NCBI GenBank assembly: GCA_014730005.1
Contig: WJIY01000042.1
Span: 1 to 35,674 of the forward strand
Source: Candidatus Babelota bacterium
GTDB taxonomy: Bacteria > Babelota > Babeliae > Babelales > UASB340
Direction of reading: 5' to 3'
Length of the DNA: 35,674 nucleotides
The notes under the pieces were generated by a model. That model had not been told where the DNA came from, did not search any database, and saw nothing but the letters and a program-made list of their open reading frames with translations. Shown here piece by piece: positions 8,335-16,482 of this stretch. The translations under genes and the position numbers were made by a program. The stretch's first letter is position 1, and the number at the start of each line of letters is the position of its first letter.

Positions 8335-8586
8335 ATGGTAGAAGTAGTTAACTGGGTTAAAGTAGCTGCTTGTATAGCTGCCGGTCTTTGTATGGGAATT
8401 GGATCTATTGGACCTGCATTAGGACAGGGATTTGTTGGAGGTAAGGCTTGTGAAAGTATTGGAAAAAGACCTGAAAGTGCAGGTCTTATAACAAGGACTA
8501 TGGTTGTGGCATTAGCTTTTGTTGAGTCATCTGCTATATATTCGCTATTAGTAGCATTAGTTTTAATGTTTATTATTGCGAGATAA
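8335..8586 (+). CDS. atpE: ATP synthase F0 subunit c
   Basis: Ring-forming proteolipid that carries the coupling ion across the inner membrane. Two hydrophobic hairpin helices (about 8-36 and 54-80) flank the polar loop GKRPES. The conserved carboxylate is Glu64 in FVESSAIYSL. Pro27-x3-Gln31 in helix 1 together with Glu64, Ser65, Ser66 and Tyr69 matches the sodium-binding residues known from Ilyobacter and Propionigenium c rings (Gln32, Glu65, Ser66, Thr67, Tyr70), so Na+ coupling is predicted. The start at 8335 was chosen because GAAAGGG lies 5 nt upstream, the protein then has the usual 83-residue length, and the promoter would start transcription at the alternative ATG at 8293. First gene of the cluster; no atpB (subunit a) precedes it. 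Confidence 0.93.
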   Translation: MVEVVNWVKVAACIAAGLCMGIGSIGPALGQGFVGGKACESIGKRPESAGLITRTMVVALAFVESSAIYSLLVALVLMFIIAR

Positions 8587-8597
8587 TTTAGGATCTT

Positions 8598-8954
8598 ATG
8601 AAAATTAACCTGACTCTTTTTGTTCAGATTATAAATTTTTATATTACATATTATTTTTTGAATAATTTTATGTATAAGCCTGTTACTTCATTTTTGAATA
8701 AACAAAAACAAAAAGAATCTGAGATTAAGAAAAATTTAGATAAAAAAGAAAAAGAGCTATTAGAATTAGAAAATGCTAAAAAAATTGATTTAATTAGTTT
8801 TAAAGAAGAAATAGATAATAAGTATCAATTTAAGCCATTTGAAGTAAAAGATATTCCAACTCAAATTCCTTTTAAGATAGATCGGCAACAAACAGATAAA
8901 ATAACAAAGATAGTTAAAGAAAAATTGGTAAAAGAGGTTCCTCATGTTGATTGA
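8598..8954 (+). CDS. atpF: ATP synthase F0 subunit b (short form)
   Basis: Peripheral stalk subunit of the F-type ATP synthase. One N-terminal membrane segment (about 5-25), a YKPVTSFLNKQ juncture typical of b subunits, then a charged helical region KQKQKESEIKKNLDKKEKELLELE. At 118 residues it is shorter than usual (about 155-165), and the C-terminal third is atypical, with PFEVKDIPTQIPF containing three prolines that would break the stalk helix. The call rests on position between c and the second b-like gene, the single membrane segment and the charged helix, not on a long sequence match. It begins 11 bp after atpE with AGGA upstream and overlaps the next gene by 11 bp. Confidence 0.72.
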   Translation: MKINLTLFVQIINFYITYYFLNNFMYKPVTSFLNKQKQKESEIKKNLDKKEKELLELENAKKIDLISFKEEIDNKYQFKPFEVKDIPTQIPFKIDRQQTDKITKIVKEKLVKEVPHVD

Positions 8955-9444
8955 CAGTGTTAATTTTTTATTGAATATTTTTTTTGAAATAACAATCTTT
9001 TTTTTGCTGGTTATGTTTGTAACAAATTTATTCAAAAAATACGCATTAACACCTTTATATCAAGAAATAAGAAATAAAAAAGAGTATGAAAAATATGTAA
9101 AAAATAAAAAAAATCTTTTACATAAAAGTGAGATAAGACTAAAAGATGAATTAATTGCTCAAAAAGAAGATTTCTTTTATTTAGAAAAAAAGGTTAATTT
9201 ATGGAATGCAGCCTATTTGCAAAAAAAAAAAGAAAAATATGAAACAAATGAAAAACTTCTGAATAAAATAATTAAAAAACGAAAAAAGCAGAAAGAAAAT
9301 TTAGCTTTATTAAAAATGCAGGAAATAGTTATTCCAAAAGCAGAGAAAGAAGCTTATAAAGAAATTGAGCATATTTATGCAGGGGATAAAGGAAAAAAAC
9401 TTTTAAAAGAATTGATATTAACAATTAAACCAAAAATTGGTTAA
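8944..9444 (+). CDS. ATP synthase F0 subunit b' (second b-type stalk subunit)
   Basis: A 166-residue protein with an N-terminal membrane segment (about 8-30, FFEITIFFLLVMFV) followed by a long lysine- and glutamate-rich helix to the C terminus, the layout of b/b' stalk subunits. Tandem b and b' genes imply a heterodimeric stalk as in cyanobacteria, chloroplasts and alphaproteobacteria. The pair here is unequal: this protein has a longer, uninterrupted helix than the preceding one. Its ATG lies inside the end of the previous gene (11-bp overlap), which suggests translational coupling. Low-complexity A runs in the DNA (for example 9223-9232) could be prone to slippage. Confidence 0.7.
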   Translation: MLIDSVNFLLNIFFEITIFFLLVMFVTNLFKKYALTPLYQEIRNKKEYEKYVKNKKNLLHKSEIRLKDELIAQKEDFFYLEKKVNLWNAAYLQKKKEKYETNEKLLNKIIKKRKKQKENLALLKMQEIVIPKAEKEAYKEIEHIYAGDKGKKLLKELILTIKPKIG

Positions 9445-9464
9445 TTTAAAATAGGTATTGCAAA

Positions 9465-10022
9465 ATGCAAGTTACAAAAAATATTATTGCCAAAAAATAT
9501 GCAGTTGCTTTTTTAAATTTATTTTTTGATCAGATAACAGAAGTATATATCAATAGGTTGTTTAGGTTGAAAGATTTTTTAAAAAAAAATAAATTATTTT
9601 ATATATATTTGCGCATACCAACAATTTCTTATTTAGTAAAACAAAAAGCATTAAACAGATTAGCACAATATTTTGAATTTAATAAACCGCTAAAAAGATT
9701 AATGTTTTTATTACTTGATCAAGGAAGAATTGATATTCTTGATAAAGTAATTGAAAAAATAATAATTGTATATAGGCAAAAAAAAAATATTGAAATGTTT
9801 AAAATTTTTAGTTCACATGAAATTGCAGAACTCGAAAAAAAACATGTTATAAAATTTATAAAACATATAGCAAAAGGAGATATAATAACAAAGTTTATGA
9901 TTGATAAAAAACTGATTGCTGGTTTAAGAATTCAAAGTAATACATTTTTATGGGAAAGATCTATTGCAAAACAGCTTAGAGATGTTAAGCGATCCATTTT
10001 TAAACAGGTAGGTATATGGTAG
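9465..10022 (+). CDS. atpH: ATP synthase F1 subunit delta (OSCP)
   Basis: Connects the F1 alpha/beta head to the b-type stalk. The N-terminal helical domain begins IIAKKYAVAFLN, like the A-x-x-Y-A-x-A-L pattern of delta. The C-terminal signature is strong: IDKKLIAGLRIQSNTFLW followed by SIAKQLRDVKRSI, matching the usual delta C-terminal block (IGGxRIQ ... DxSIxxQLxxL). The 185 residues are normal. Its stop overlaps the atpA start by 7 bp, and it follows b' by 20 bp. Confidence 0.9.
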   Translation: MQVTKNIIAKKYAVAFLNLFFDQITEVYINRLFRLKDFLKKNKLFYIYLRIPTISYLVKQKALNRLAQYFEFNKPLKRLMFLLLDQGRIDILDKVIEKIIIVYRQKKNIEMFKIFSSHEIAELEKKHVIKFIKHIAKGDIITKFMIDKKLIAGLRIQSNTFLWERSIAKQLRDVKRSIFKQVGIW

Positions 10023-11521
10023 AAAAAGAAACAGATATTATTTCTTTGTTAGAAAGAGCTTTAAGTGCTCAACCACAAGAAAAATTGGAAGAAATTGGAA
10101 CAGTCATAAAAGTTGGTGATGATATTTGCAAAGTTTATGGCTTAACTAAAGCTGTTTATGGAGAATTAATAGAATTTGAACGTGGGTGCCAAGGGATTGT
10201 CTTAGATTTGGATGAGGATTATGTCTCTGTGGTTTTATTAGACACACAGGTACCAGTTGAAGAACAAGAGGTTGCGCGTAGAACAGGAACAGTTTTTAAA
10301 GTTCCTGCAGGTGAAGGATTATTGGGACGTATAATAAATGCTGTTGGTAAACCATTGGATGCTTTAGGTGAAATTAAATATGACGTGAGTTTACCTATCG
10401 AAAGATTAGCCCCGGGCATAGTGCAACGAACTCCTGTTAATCAGCCTTTACAGACAGGTATTATTGTTGTTGATTCATTATTTCCTATAGGTAAAGGGCA
10501 ACGAGAATTGATAATTGGAAATAGAAGTACCGGGAAAACTTCTATAGCTCTTGATACAATTATTAATCAAAAAAATAAAGATGTTATTTGTATTTATATA
10601 GCGATTGGACACAAACAATCTGGAACTGCAAAGTTTATTTATCAATTAGAGAAATATGATGCGTTAGATTACACTGTTGTTGTAAGTGCAGATGCAAAAG
10701 ATAGTGCTTTAAACCAATTTTTGGCTCCTTATTCAGGTTGTTCAATAGCCGAATATTTCATGAATAAGGGAAATGATGTTTTAATTATTTATGATGATTT
10801 GAGCAAACATGCTATTGCGTATCGAGAATTATCATTGCTTTTAAGAAGACCCCCAGGAAGAGAAGCATATCCCGGAGATATTTTTTATATACATTCTAGA
10901 TTGTTGGAAAGATCTTGTAAGTTATCAGATAGTTTAGGAGGCGGTTCTTTAACTGCATTACCGATTGCTCAAACTCAAGGCGATGATATTTCAGCTTATA
11001 TACCAACAAATTTAATTTCAATTACAGATGGACAAATTTTTTTAGATACGAATTTATTTAATCAAGGAATAAGACCTGCAGTTAATATTGGATTATCAGT
11101 ATCTCGAGTTGGTGGTGCTGCACAAACGAAGGCAATGAAAAAAATTGCTGGAGCTTTAAAATTAGAACTTGCGCAGTATAATGAATTACAAGCTTTTATT
11201 CAATTTGGTTCTGAATTAGATAAAGAAAGCCAAAAAACTATAAGCAGAGGAAAAAAAGCTGTTGAATTATTAAAACAGGATGAACGTAAAACATATGACT
11301 ATGTTGATGAAATTATTATGTTGTTTTTACTTAAGGCAAATCATTTGGATAATTTAAATTTGGATATCGTTAAAGAGTTTGCAGAACAATTTGCAAGTTA
11401 TGTTAAAGAAACCAATTCAAAATTGCATAATCGAATTGACGAAAGTGGCGATTTAACAAAAGATGATGAAATTGAACTTAATGAATTAGTAAGTGAATTT
11501 AAAATTATATTTAAAAAGTAA
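10016..11521 (+). CDS. atpA: ATP synthase F1 subunit alpha
   Basis: Non-catalytic nucleotide-binding subunit of F1. The N-terminal barrel, the central nucleotide domain and the C-terminal helical domain are all present in 501 residues. Diagnostic stretches: PIGKGQRELIIGNRSTGKTS with the P-loop at 168-176, the conserved Asp in IIYDDLSKHA, and ITDGQIFLD followed by NIGLSVSRVGGAAQ, which carries the conserved arginine that reaches the catalytic site. The P-loop is GNRSTGKT where most alpha subunits have GDRQTGKT; the GKT core is intact. The start overlaps atpH by 7 bp with AGGTAGGT upstream. The usual followers gamma, beta and epsilon are missing; a lipoprotein gene comes next. Confidence 0.97.
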   Translation: MVEKETDIISLLERALSAQPQEKLEEIGTVIKVGDDICKVYGLTKAVYGELIEFERGCQGIVLDLDEDYVSVVLLDTQVPVEEQEVARRTGTVFKVPAGEGLLGRIINAVGKPLDALGEIKYDVSLPIERLAPGIVQRTPVNQPLQTGIIVVDSLFPIGKGQRELIIGNRSTGKTSIALDTIINQKNKDVICIYIAIGHKQSGTAKFIYQLEKYDALDYTVVVSADAKDSALNQFLAPYSGCSIAEYFMNKGNDVLIIYDDLSKHAIAYRELSLLLRRPPGREAYPGDIFYIHSRLLERSCKLSDSLGGGSLTALPIAQTQGDDISAYIPTNLISITDGQIFLDTNLFNQGIRPAVNIGLSVSRVGGAAQTKAMKKIAGALKLELAQYNELQAFIQFGSELDKESQKTISRGKKAVELLKQDERKTYDYVDEIIMLFLLKANHLDNLNLDIVKEFAEQFASYVKETNSKLHNRIDESGDLTKDDEIELNELVSEFKIIFKK

Positions 11522-11559
11522 TTAAAAATCTAAATTTTCTTATTTATCAATAAATCTAA

Positions 11560-12054
11560 ATGTGTAGTACAAATTTAATTAAACTTAGTTTTTATTTTTT
11601 AATTAGTATTATTTTTTTTGGTTGTGGGAGAAAACAAAAAAATATTTTTGATTTTCCTGATCCAAATCAGCAAAAAAAAGAATCTTTTAATGTGAATAAG
11701 TTATTATTGCCTTGTACTAGAGGTATAAAACTTGAAAAAACAAAACAAGGTAATTTAATTTCGTGGCAAAATATAAAAAAATCTGAAGAATTTTATAAAA
11801 AAAATTCTTATCCAATGTTTCAAGATGAAAAAAGTTTTTTGGGTTATAACATTTATAAATTAGTTAATGCCTTTTTTGTTCCAAAAGAACCATTAAATTC
11901 AAGTTTTTTAAAAGAAACAAAGTTTTTAGATAAAGAAGTATTAAAAGATAATAAAACGCGTGAGACTTTAAATTGTTATCTAGTTCAAGCCGTGTTTAAA
12001 ATTAAAGGAAAAATTTTTAAAGGTCCATTTAGCCAAATCATTTGTGATTGCTAA
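11560..12054 (+). CDS. Predicted lipoprotein with a fibronectin III-like domain
   Basis: A 164-residue protein with a hydrophobic leader and a possible lipobox ending IIFFGC (Cys22); the -3 and -2 positions are Phe, a weak match to the consensus. Beyond a short linker the pattern resembles one FN3 domain: G-N-L-I-S-W (strand B tryptophan), G-Y-N-I-Y-K (strand C, YxIY/R motif), a proline-containing C'-E region, an F-x-D element and NCYLVQAVFKIKGKIF (strand F, Y-x-V-x-A). It begins 38 bp after atpA on the same strand and may be the last gene of that transcript. Function unknown; it probably sits in the inner or outer membrane facing the periplasm. The domain call is pattern-based only. Confidence 0.6.
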   Translation: MCSTNLIKLSFYFLISIIFFGCGRKQKNIFDFPDPNQQKKESFNVNKLLLPCTRGIKLEKTKQGNLISWQNIKKSEEFYKKNSYPMFQDEKSFLGYNIYKLVNAFFVPKEPLNSSFLKETKFLDKEVLKDNKTRETLNCYLVQAVFKIKGKIFKGPFSQIICDC

Positions 12055-12061
12055 AAAACTT

Positions 12062-12122
12062 CCCTCCAACTTAGGACAAGCTGGAGGGTTGGGGGGGCGA
12101 ACAATACTTTTACGTATTGTTC
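12062..12122 (+). other. Stacked hairpins with two competing pairings
   Basis: Right after the lipoprotein gene, CCCTCCA (12062-12068) can pair with TGGAGGG (12082-12088), or CCCTCCAAC (12062-12070) can pair with GTTGGGGGG (12088-12096, one G-U pair). The two pairings exclude each other. A separate 9-bp perfect stem GAACAATAC (12099-12107) / GTATTGTTC (12114-12122) follows, with broken T tracts from 12134 to 12157. It is by far the most GC-rich patch of the region. It probably marks the 3' end of the atp transcript, but could be a small structured RNA. Confidence 0.45.
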
Positions 12123-12286
12123 ATTTAGGGACTCTTTTTTTGTTTTTTTATTTTTTACAATATTGTTTTGCTAATTGCAACCAACAAATTTAATTTCAAG
12201 CAAAATACTAGCAATCTGCATTTCTGATGTCAAGCAAAAAACCCCAATCAATAATTTTTTTATAAATAATTTTTTTTTATAATTTT

Positions 12287-12327
12287 TTATAATGTTTAAA
12301 CTGATTTTAAACATTATAATTTTTTTT
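12287..12327 (+). terminator. Rho-independent terminator facing bamA
   Basis: A 14-bp perfect stem (TTATAATGTTTAAA 12287-12300 / TTTAAACATTATAA 12306-12319) with a 5-nt loop is followed directly by eight Ts (12320-12327). The T tract overlaps the bamA stop codon, which lies on the other strand. It should end plus-strand transcripts from the atp cluster and prevent antisense transcription of bamA. Confidence 0.7.
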
Positions 12328-14779
12328 ACCATGCATAATTCATACTTAAATGGAATTCATGTGGTGATTCACCGGCTTTTTTATTTCGATCAAGTTTGTA
12401 TCCCCAATCAATTTTTGCAGGTGTTGGTTTTAAAAGATTTAAACCAAATCCAACAGAATGTCTTAAATTAAATTTATCACGCATAATATTATTAACATTA
12501 ACGTCTCCATATTTTGGTGTATCCCATCCAGCTCCCGCATCATAAAAGACATGTCCTTTCATGGAATAATCTGGAATCAATGGAAAAACAAGTTCAGCAT
12601 TAAATTGGATTGCATGCCTACCACCTAAAGGATCTCCTGTTTGCCATGCAGGTCCAATACTTCCCCAGACAAAACCACGTACAGTATTTTGTCCTCCCAT
12701 ATGAAAAAGTTCTTTGTATGGTATAATTTTTTTCTTTTTATTTTTTGGATCCGTATCTCCAAGCGAGTATATTGTACCTGCTTTACCATGTAAAACTAAT
12801 ACTAATGAATCCTCACCAATTAAGGCATTGTACCAGCTTGTATCAAATTCAATTTTCATAAAGCTGTATTCTTGATTTATAAAAGGTGGAGCAATTTTTG
12901 TATTTAATATAATTTTGTATCCTTTGCTAGGATAAATTTGATGATTTCGTGTATCTTTAATTAAATCTATACCTGTCCAAAAAAGAGTTCCACGTTGAAA
13001 TGTTCTATTAACTATAGGTGTAAGTTGTTCTTTATAATTTCCAGTTGCTATCGGATTATTATTTTCTATATCTTCCACACCAAACTCTAGTAAAAGTTGT
13101 AGACGTTTATCAATTTCTGGCAATTGAAATCCAAATCTAATATTACCGCCAGTTACAGTTTCTTTTGGTGTTTTATTAACATTTTTCCATTGATCATATT
13201 CGTCCCATCTTCTATAAAAATTAAGACCACCCGATACATCTGTATCAAATATGCTTGGATCAAAAAAATGGAATTCGACTTTTTTGAATTGATGTCGATT
13301 TGCTTGCACCATCAAACCGGTATCCCAACCCATTCCAAGAAGGTTTTTCTTTTCAACAGTTAATGTTCCTCTTAAAGATGGTTGAGCTGTATTTTTATCG
13401 CTACCATATGTTAGTCCAGCTTGCAGATTTCCGGTTTTTGTTTCTTTTATATTCATTTCTAAATCAACTTTATCTTCAGAGATTCTATGCATTTTCCAAT
13501 TGACTCCGCCCCTTTCAAAAAAACTTAGATATTCAACGTTGGATTTAGATTGTGATAATTTTTTGGATGTAATAAGATCACCTTCGGCTATATCTAATTG
13601 TCTTCTGATAACTTTATCATGTGTGTTTTTATTTCCAGTAATATTGATTCGATTTACATATAACTTTTTACCTTTTTCTACATAAAAAGTTATATCTACA
13701 ATATTGGTTATTTCATTTGGTTTTATTTGTGGATACACATCAGCATAAATATAACCTTTATTTCCATATAAATTTTTAATATTATTTATCGATTCCACAA
13801 GTTTAGTTTGAGAATATGGATTATTTTCTTCAAGTGTTACGTAGTGCAATAATTCTTGCTCGCTAAAAAACTCATCTCCAATAGCTTCGAGTTTTCCAAC
13901 GGTAAAAAGATCACCCTCTTTTATGTAAAAAGTTATAATTATATCGCGTTCGTTCTTAGAAAATTCTACTTTGGCATCTACAACAGTAGCCATAAGGTAC
14001 CCATGATCTTTATAAAAGTATTCTATTCTATGTTTATCTAATTCAAGGGCATCTTCTTGAAATTCTCCTGCTTCGTCAATAAAGTTTAGCAACCAGTCTT
14101 CACGTGTAAAAATAATTGTTCTTAATTTTCTGTCGGGTATATGTTCATTTCCTTTAAAATAAACTCTAGCGATTCTCGATGGTAACCCTTCTTTTATTAT
14201 TATAAGAGCCGTAGCTTTATCTGGAACTTGAGGATTTGGAATTATTTCAGTTTTGATTTCTACTTTATGATAATTTTCTTTTGCATACATTTTTTTAATG
14301 CCTATTGATATGCGGTGTAATACTTCATCATCTATTGTTGTAAGTTTATCCAGGTTTAATTCTTCCTTTATAGTTTTGGTTTTTATTGCTTTATTTCCTT
14401 GAATTTCAATTTTTTCTATTAACTTATTTTCTTCTACTTTTACATATAAGTTTATTGTATTTGAATCTAATTCTTCGGTTTTAATTTTAACTTGATTGAA
14501 ATATCCGAGTTGTAAAATATTTTTGATAGCTTGGCCTGTTAATGATTTATCGAATTTTTCATTTTCTTTATATGGAATTCTATTAAGTATAACTTCATTA
14601 TTTATATATTTATTTCCCATTATTATTATTTTATTTATAACAGGATTATCTGATTTTTTGACAGACTCATCTTGTAAATTTTCTTCAGATTTAAAATCTT
14701 CAGATAAGATTTCAATAGGTAATACAAAAATACTAAACAAAAATATGACGCTAATTTTTTTAAAAACTTTTTTAAACAT
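12326..14779 (-). CDS. bamA: BamA outer-membrane protein assembly factor (Omp85)
   Basis: Core of the machine that folds beta-barrel proteins into the outer membrane. The start at 14779 is chosen over an ATG 69 bp upstream because GGAG lies 6 nt before it and a normal signal peptide follows (FKKISVIFLFSIFVLP, cleavage near EILS). Five POTRA domains can be traced at about residues 47-117, 121-197, 201-288, 293-369 and 373-447, each with the usual G-N-x-x-I element (IMGNKYI, IQGNKAI, FKGNEHI, EAIGDEF, ITGNKNT). The 16-strand barrel covers about 450-817, with loop 6 motif NTVRGF near 699-703 and a terminal aromatic residue (SMNYAW). The 817 residues are normal. It implies a diderm envelope. No skp or lpx neighbours are present. 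Confidence 0.95.
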   Translation of the reverse strand: MFKKVFKKISVIFLFSIFVLPIEILSEDFKSEENLQDESVKKSDNPVINKIIIMGNKYINNEVILNRIPYKENEKFDKSLTGQAIKNILQLGYFNQVKIKTEELDSNTINLYVKVEENKLIEKIEIQGNKAIKTKTIKEELNLDKLTTIDDEVLHRISIGIKKMYAKENYHKVEIKTEIIPNPQVPDKATALIIIKEGLPSRIARVYFKGNEHIPDRKLRTIIFTREDWLLNFIDEAGEFQEDALELDKHRIEYFYKDHGYLMATVVDAKVEFSKNERDIIITFYIKEGDLFTVGKLEAIGDEFFSEQELLHYVTLEENNPYSQTKLVESINNIKNLYGNKGYIYADVYPQIKPNEITNIVDITFYVEKGKKLYVNRINITGNKNTHDKVIRRQLDIAEGDLITSKKLSQSKSNVEYLSFFERGGVNWKMHRISEDKVDLEMNIKETKTGNLQAGLTYGSDKNTAQPSLRGTLTVEKKNLLGMGWDTGLMVQANRHQFKKVEFHFFDPSIFDTDVSGGLNFYRRWDEYDQWKNVNKTPKETVTGGNIRFGFQLPEIDKRLQLLLEFGVEDIENNNPIATGNYKEQLTPIVNRTFQRGTLFWTGIDLIKDTRNHQIYPSKGYKIILNTKIAPPFINQEYSFMKIEFDTSWYNALIGEDSLVLVLHGKAGTIYSLGDTDPKNKKKKIIPYKELFHMGGQNTVRGFVWGSIGPAWQTGDPLGGRHAIQFNAELVFPLIPDYSMKGHVFYDAGAGWDTPKYGDVNVNNIMRDKFNLRHSVGFGLNLLKPTPAKIDWGYKLDRNKKAGESPHEFHLSMNYAW

Positions 14780-14846
14780 TATTTTCTCCAAACTACTCGA
14801 ACATGTTTTCATGTAGGCATTAGGAAAATAGAATACAATTTTGAGC

Positions 14847-14865
14847 AAAAAAAGCTATGCTTTTT
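14847..14865 (-). terminator. Small hairpin with U tract after the lipase-like gene
   Basis: Read on the minus strand, AAAAAGC-ATA-GCTTTTTTT forms a 7-bp stem with a 3-nt loop running straight into a T tract, about 45 bp after the stop of the 14908-16413 gene. It lies between that gene and bamA, so it would separate the two transcripts, although the stem is short and A/T-rich. Confidence 0.4.
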
Positions 14866-14907
14866 CGCAGTTTAGCTTGATATTAAAAAGATTAAAAGTA
14901 CAAATTG

Positions 14908-16413
14908 TTATAAACAACTACTATGTTTTTTTATTATGTTAAATTCAGTGGATGAAGAAACATCTTCGGGTTTCCATACAAAAAATTTTGTTTTGATTTC
15001 ATTTAATGTAGATATTGGTATTGAAATTTTGTCTTCAACTAATAATTTATTATGTTGAAAAACATATAATTTCATTTTTTTATCTGAAAAATTTATATTT
15101 ATATCAATGTCATCGAAATTATTTTTTAATTTTTTTATCATGTTTAAAAATATTGGTGTTAATACAACAATAGGCAGTGGATTTAAATAATCTTCATTTT
15201 CCCATGATGCAAACCAGAGTTCTTTATGTGTTGGATCTAGGTTTTTACGTTTAAAAGAGAAAAAACTTGACCAAAAGCTAGCGGTAGGTTGATTTGTTGT
15301 AAAAGTTTTGTTCAAATTTTTGTGAATATTGGGACGGAACATTATTTTTGCTTGAATAATTTTAGGAAAGCCTGTTTTATTTTTTTTATCTAATAAAATA
15401 TCAAGTAAATTAAAGCGATTAAAACTATATCTTTTTTTTGTAGAAATCCAGTCTATTTTTTGCACAAAATCTTCATCTGAATAAAAATTGAAGACATTTT
15501 TGAAAGTGTTATCAAAAATAAAAGGTTCAGTTTCTTGTTGAATGGGCGTTCCTAATAATACAAGTTCATCGATTACTAATTCGTTGTTGTTTGGTATATA
15601 ATCAAAATTTTTTTGACTGGAGTTTTTATAAGTATGTTCTAACGGTTTATTAGGTAATTGTTTTATTATTTGATAAATATTAATTAAAGAGTCGTATTCA
15701 TCGTTGTTTTTTGCAATTATTTTGAGTGTTTCTGGATTATTTAAATTTTTAATGACGTTTTTAATTCCTGCCAAGTTTAATGCTAAGTTGCCTCCATGAC
15801 TGTGACATATGATTCTTATTTTTGGATTAATTCCTTTTTGTTTATATTTTTCAATTTCTTTGCTTAATTGATTATAGAACCTTATTGCTTCTTTACGGCG
15901 ACGTTGTTGACTGATTAATCCACTCCAACCAAATGTATAAAAATTATTATTTTCGGAGGATATATTTATAGAATTTAAAAAAAAATCATAAGATTTTGCA
16001 ATTGGATATACAACATATTTTTTATTTCCGATTGAATTAAGATCAAATGTTGGAGCAAACTTTATTAAACCTTTTTGGAGCATTGGTTGACTTTTATAAA
16101 AGTAATCATCGTTTCGTACTTTGTTTACTAATTTTTTATAGTTGGTTCCTGAAATGTTATCTTGAATAACTTCCACGACGTTTAATAAACCTAAAAGACA
16201 TCCAAAGGTTCCATGTGTAAAAATGGTTATCCATTCTTCAGATTGTTCCGGTTTAGAAATTTTTCCTTTTTTAAAGATAATTTCCGACTTATATAAGAAA
16301 ATGTAAATAGAAAATAAAGTAGTCATACATATTAAAACTATCGATATTATATATATTAGTGGACGCCTTTTTTTTGATTGATTTTCTTTATCTTCATTTT
16401 TTTCATTTTTCAT
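14908..16413 (-). CDS. Membrane-anchored alpha/beta-hydrolase (lipase-like)
   Basis: A charged N terminus, one membrane anchor (about 19-41) and a long presumably periplasmic domain. ITIFTHGTFG (63-71) resembles the HG oxyanion-hole motif of lipases. CHSHGGNLAL (203-212) is a nucleophile elbow with Ser205; the usual first Gly of G-x-S-x-G is replaced by Cys-His. ELVLLGTPIQ (283-292) matches the strand and GTP turn after the elbow in many lipases, and YSDEDFVQ (311-318) is a good site for the catalytic Asp. The catalytic His would be in the last third (candidates in NIHKNL or PTHKEL). The family resembles DUF676/PGAP1-like serine esterases, but the substrate is unknown. 501 residues; it lies upstream of bamA on the same strand. 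Confidence 0.68.
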   Translation of the reverse strand: MKNEKNEDKENQSKKRRPLIYIISIVLICMTTLFSIYIFLYKSEIIFKKGKISKPEQSEEWITIFTHGTFGCLLGLLNVVEVIQDNISGTNYKKLVNKVRNDDYFYKSQPMLQKGLIKFAPTFDLNSIGNKKYVVYPIAKSYDFFLNSINISSENNNFYTFGWSGLISQQRRRKEAIRFYNQLSKEIEKYKQKGINPKIRIICHSHGGNLALNLAGIKNVIKNLNNPETLKIIAKNNDEYDSLINIYQIIKQLPNKPLEHTYKNSSQKNFDYIPNNNELVIDELVLLGTPIQQETEPFIFDNTFKNVFNFYSDEDFVQKIDWISTKKRYSFNRFNLLDILLDKKNKTGFPKIIQAKIMFRPNIHKNLNKTFTTNQPTASFWSSFFSFKRKNLDPTHKELWFASWENEDYLNPLPIVVLTPIFLNMIKKLKNNFDDIDININFSDKKMKLYVFQHNKLLVEDKISIPISTLNEIKTKFFVWKPEDVSSSTEFNIIKKHSSCL

Positions 16414-16445
16414 ATAAATTCTTTCGCCGGATTTATAATTATTAG

Positions 16446-16482
16446 ATGATTAATTTAATCATACTATATCTTTAAAAAGATA
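16446..16482. promoter_or_regulatory. Two adjacent palindromes between divergent genes
   Basis: ATGATTA-ATT-TAATCAT (16446-16462) and TATCTTT-AA-AAAGATA (16467-16482) lie back to back in the 153-bp gap between the lipase-like gene and the exported coiled-coil gene. They could be operators for a shared regulator, but both are short and AT-only apart from one G-C pair each, so chance is possible. Confidence 0.22.

Noticed and set aside
14780-14848. Upstream ATG adding 23 residues to BamA
   Set aside because: The extension precedes a clean signal peptide; GGAG sits in front of the ATG at 14779.
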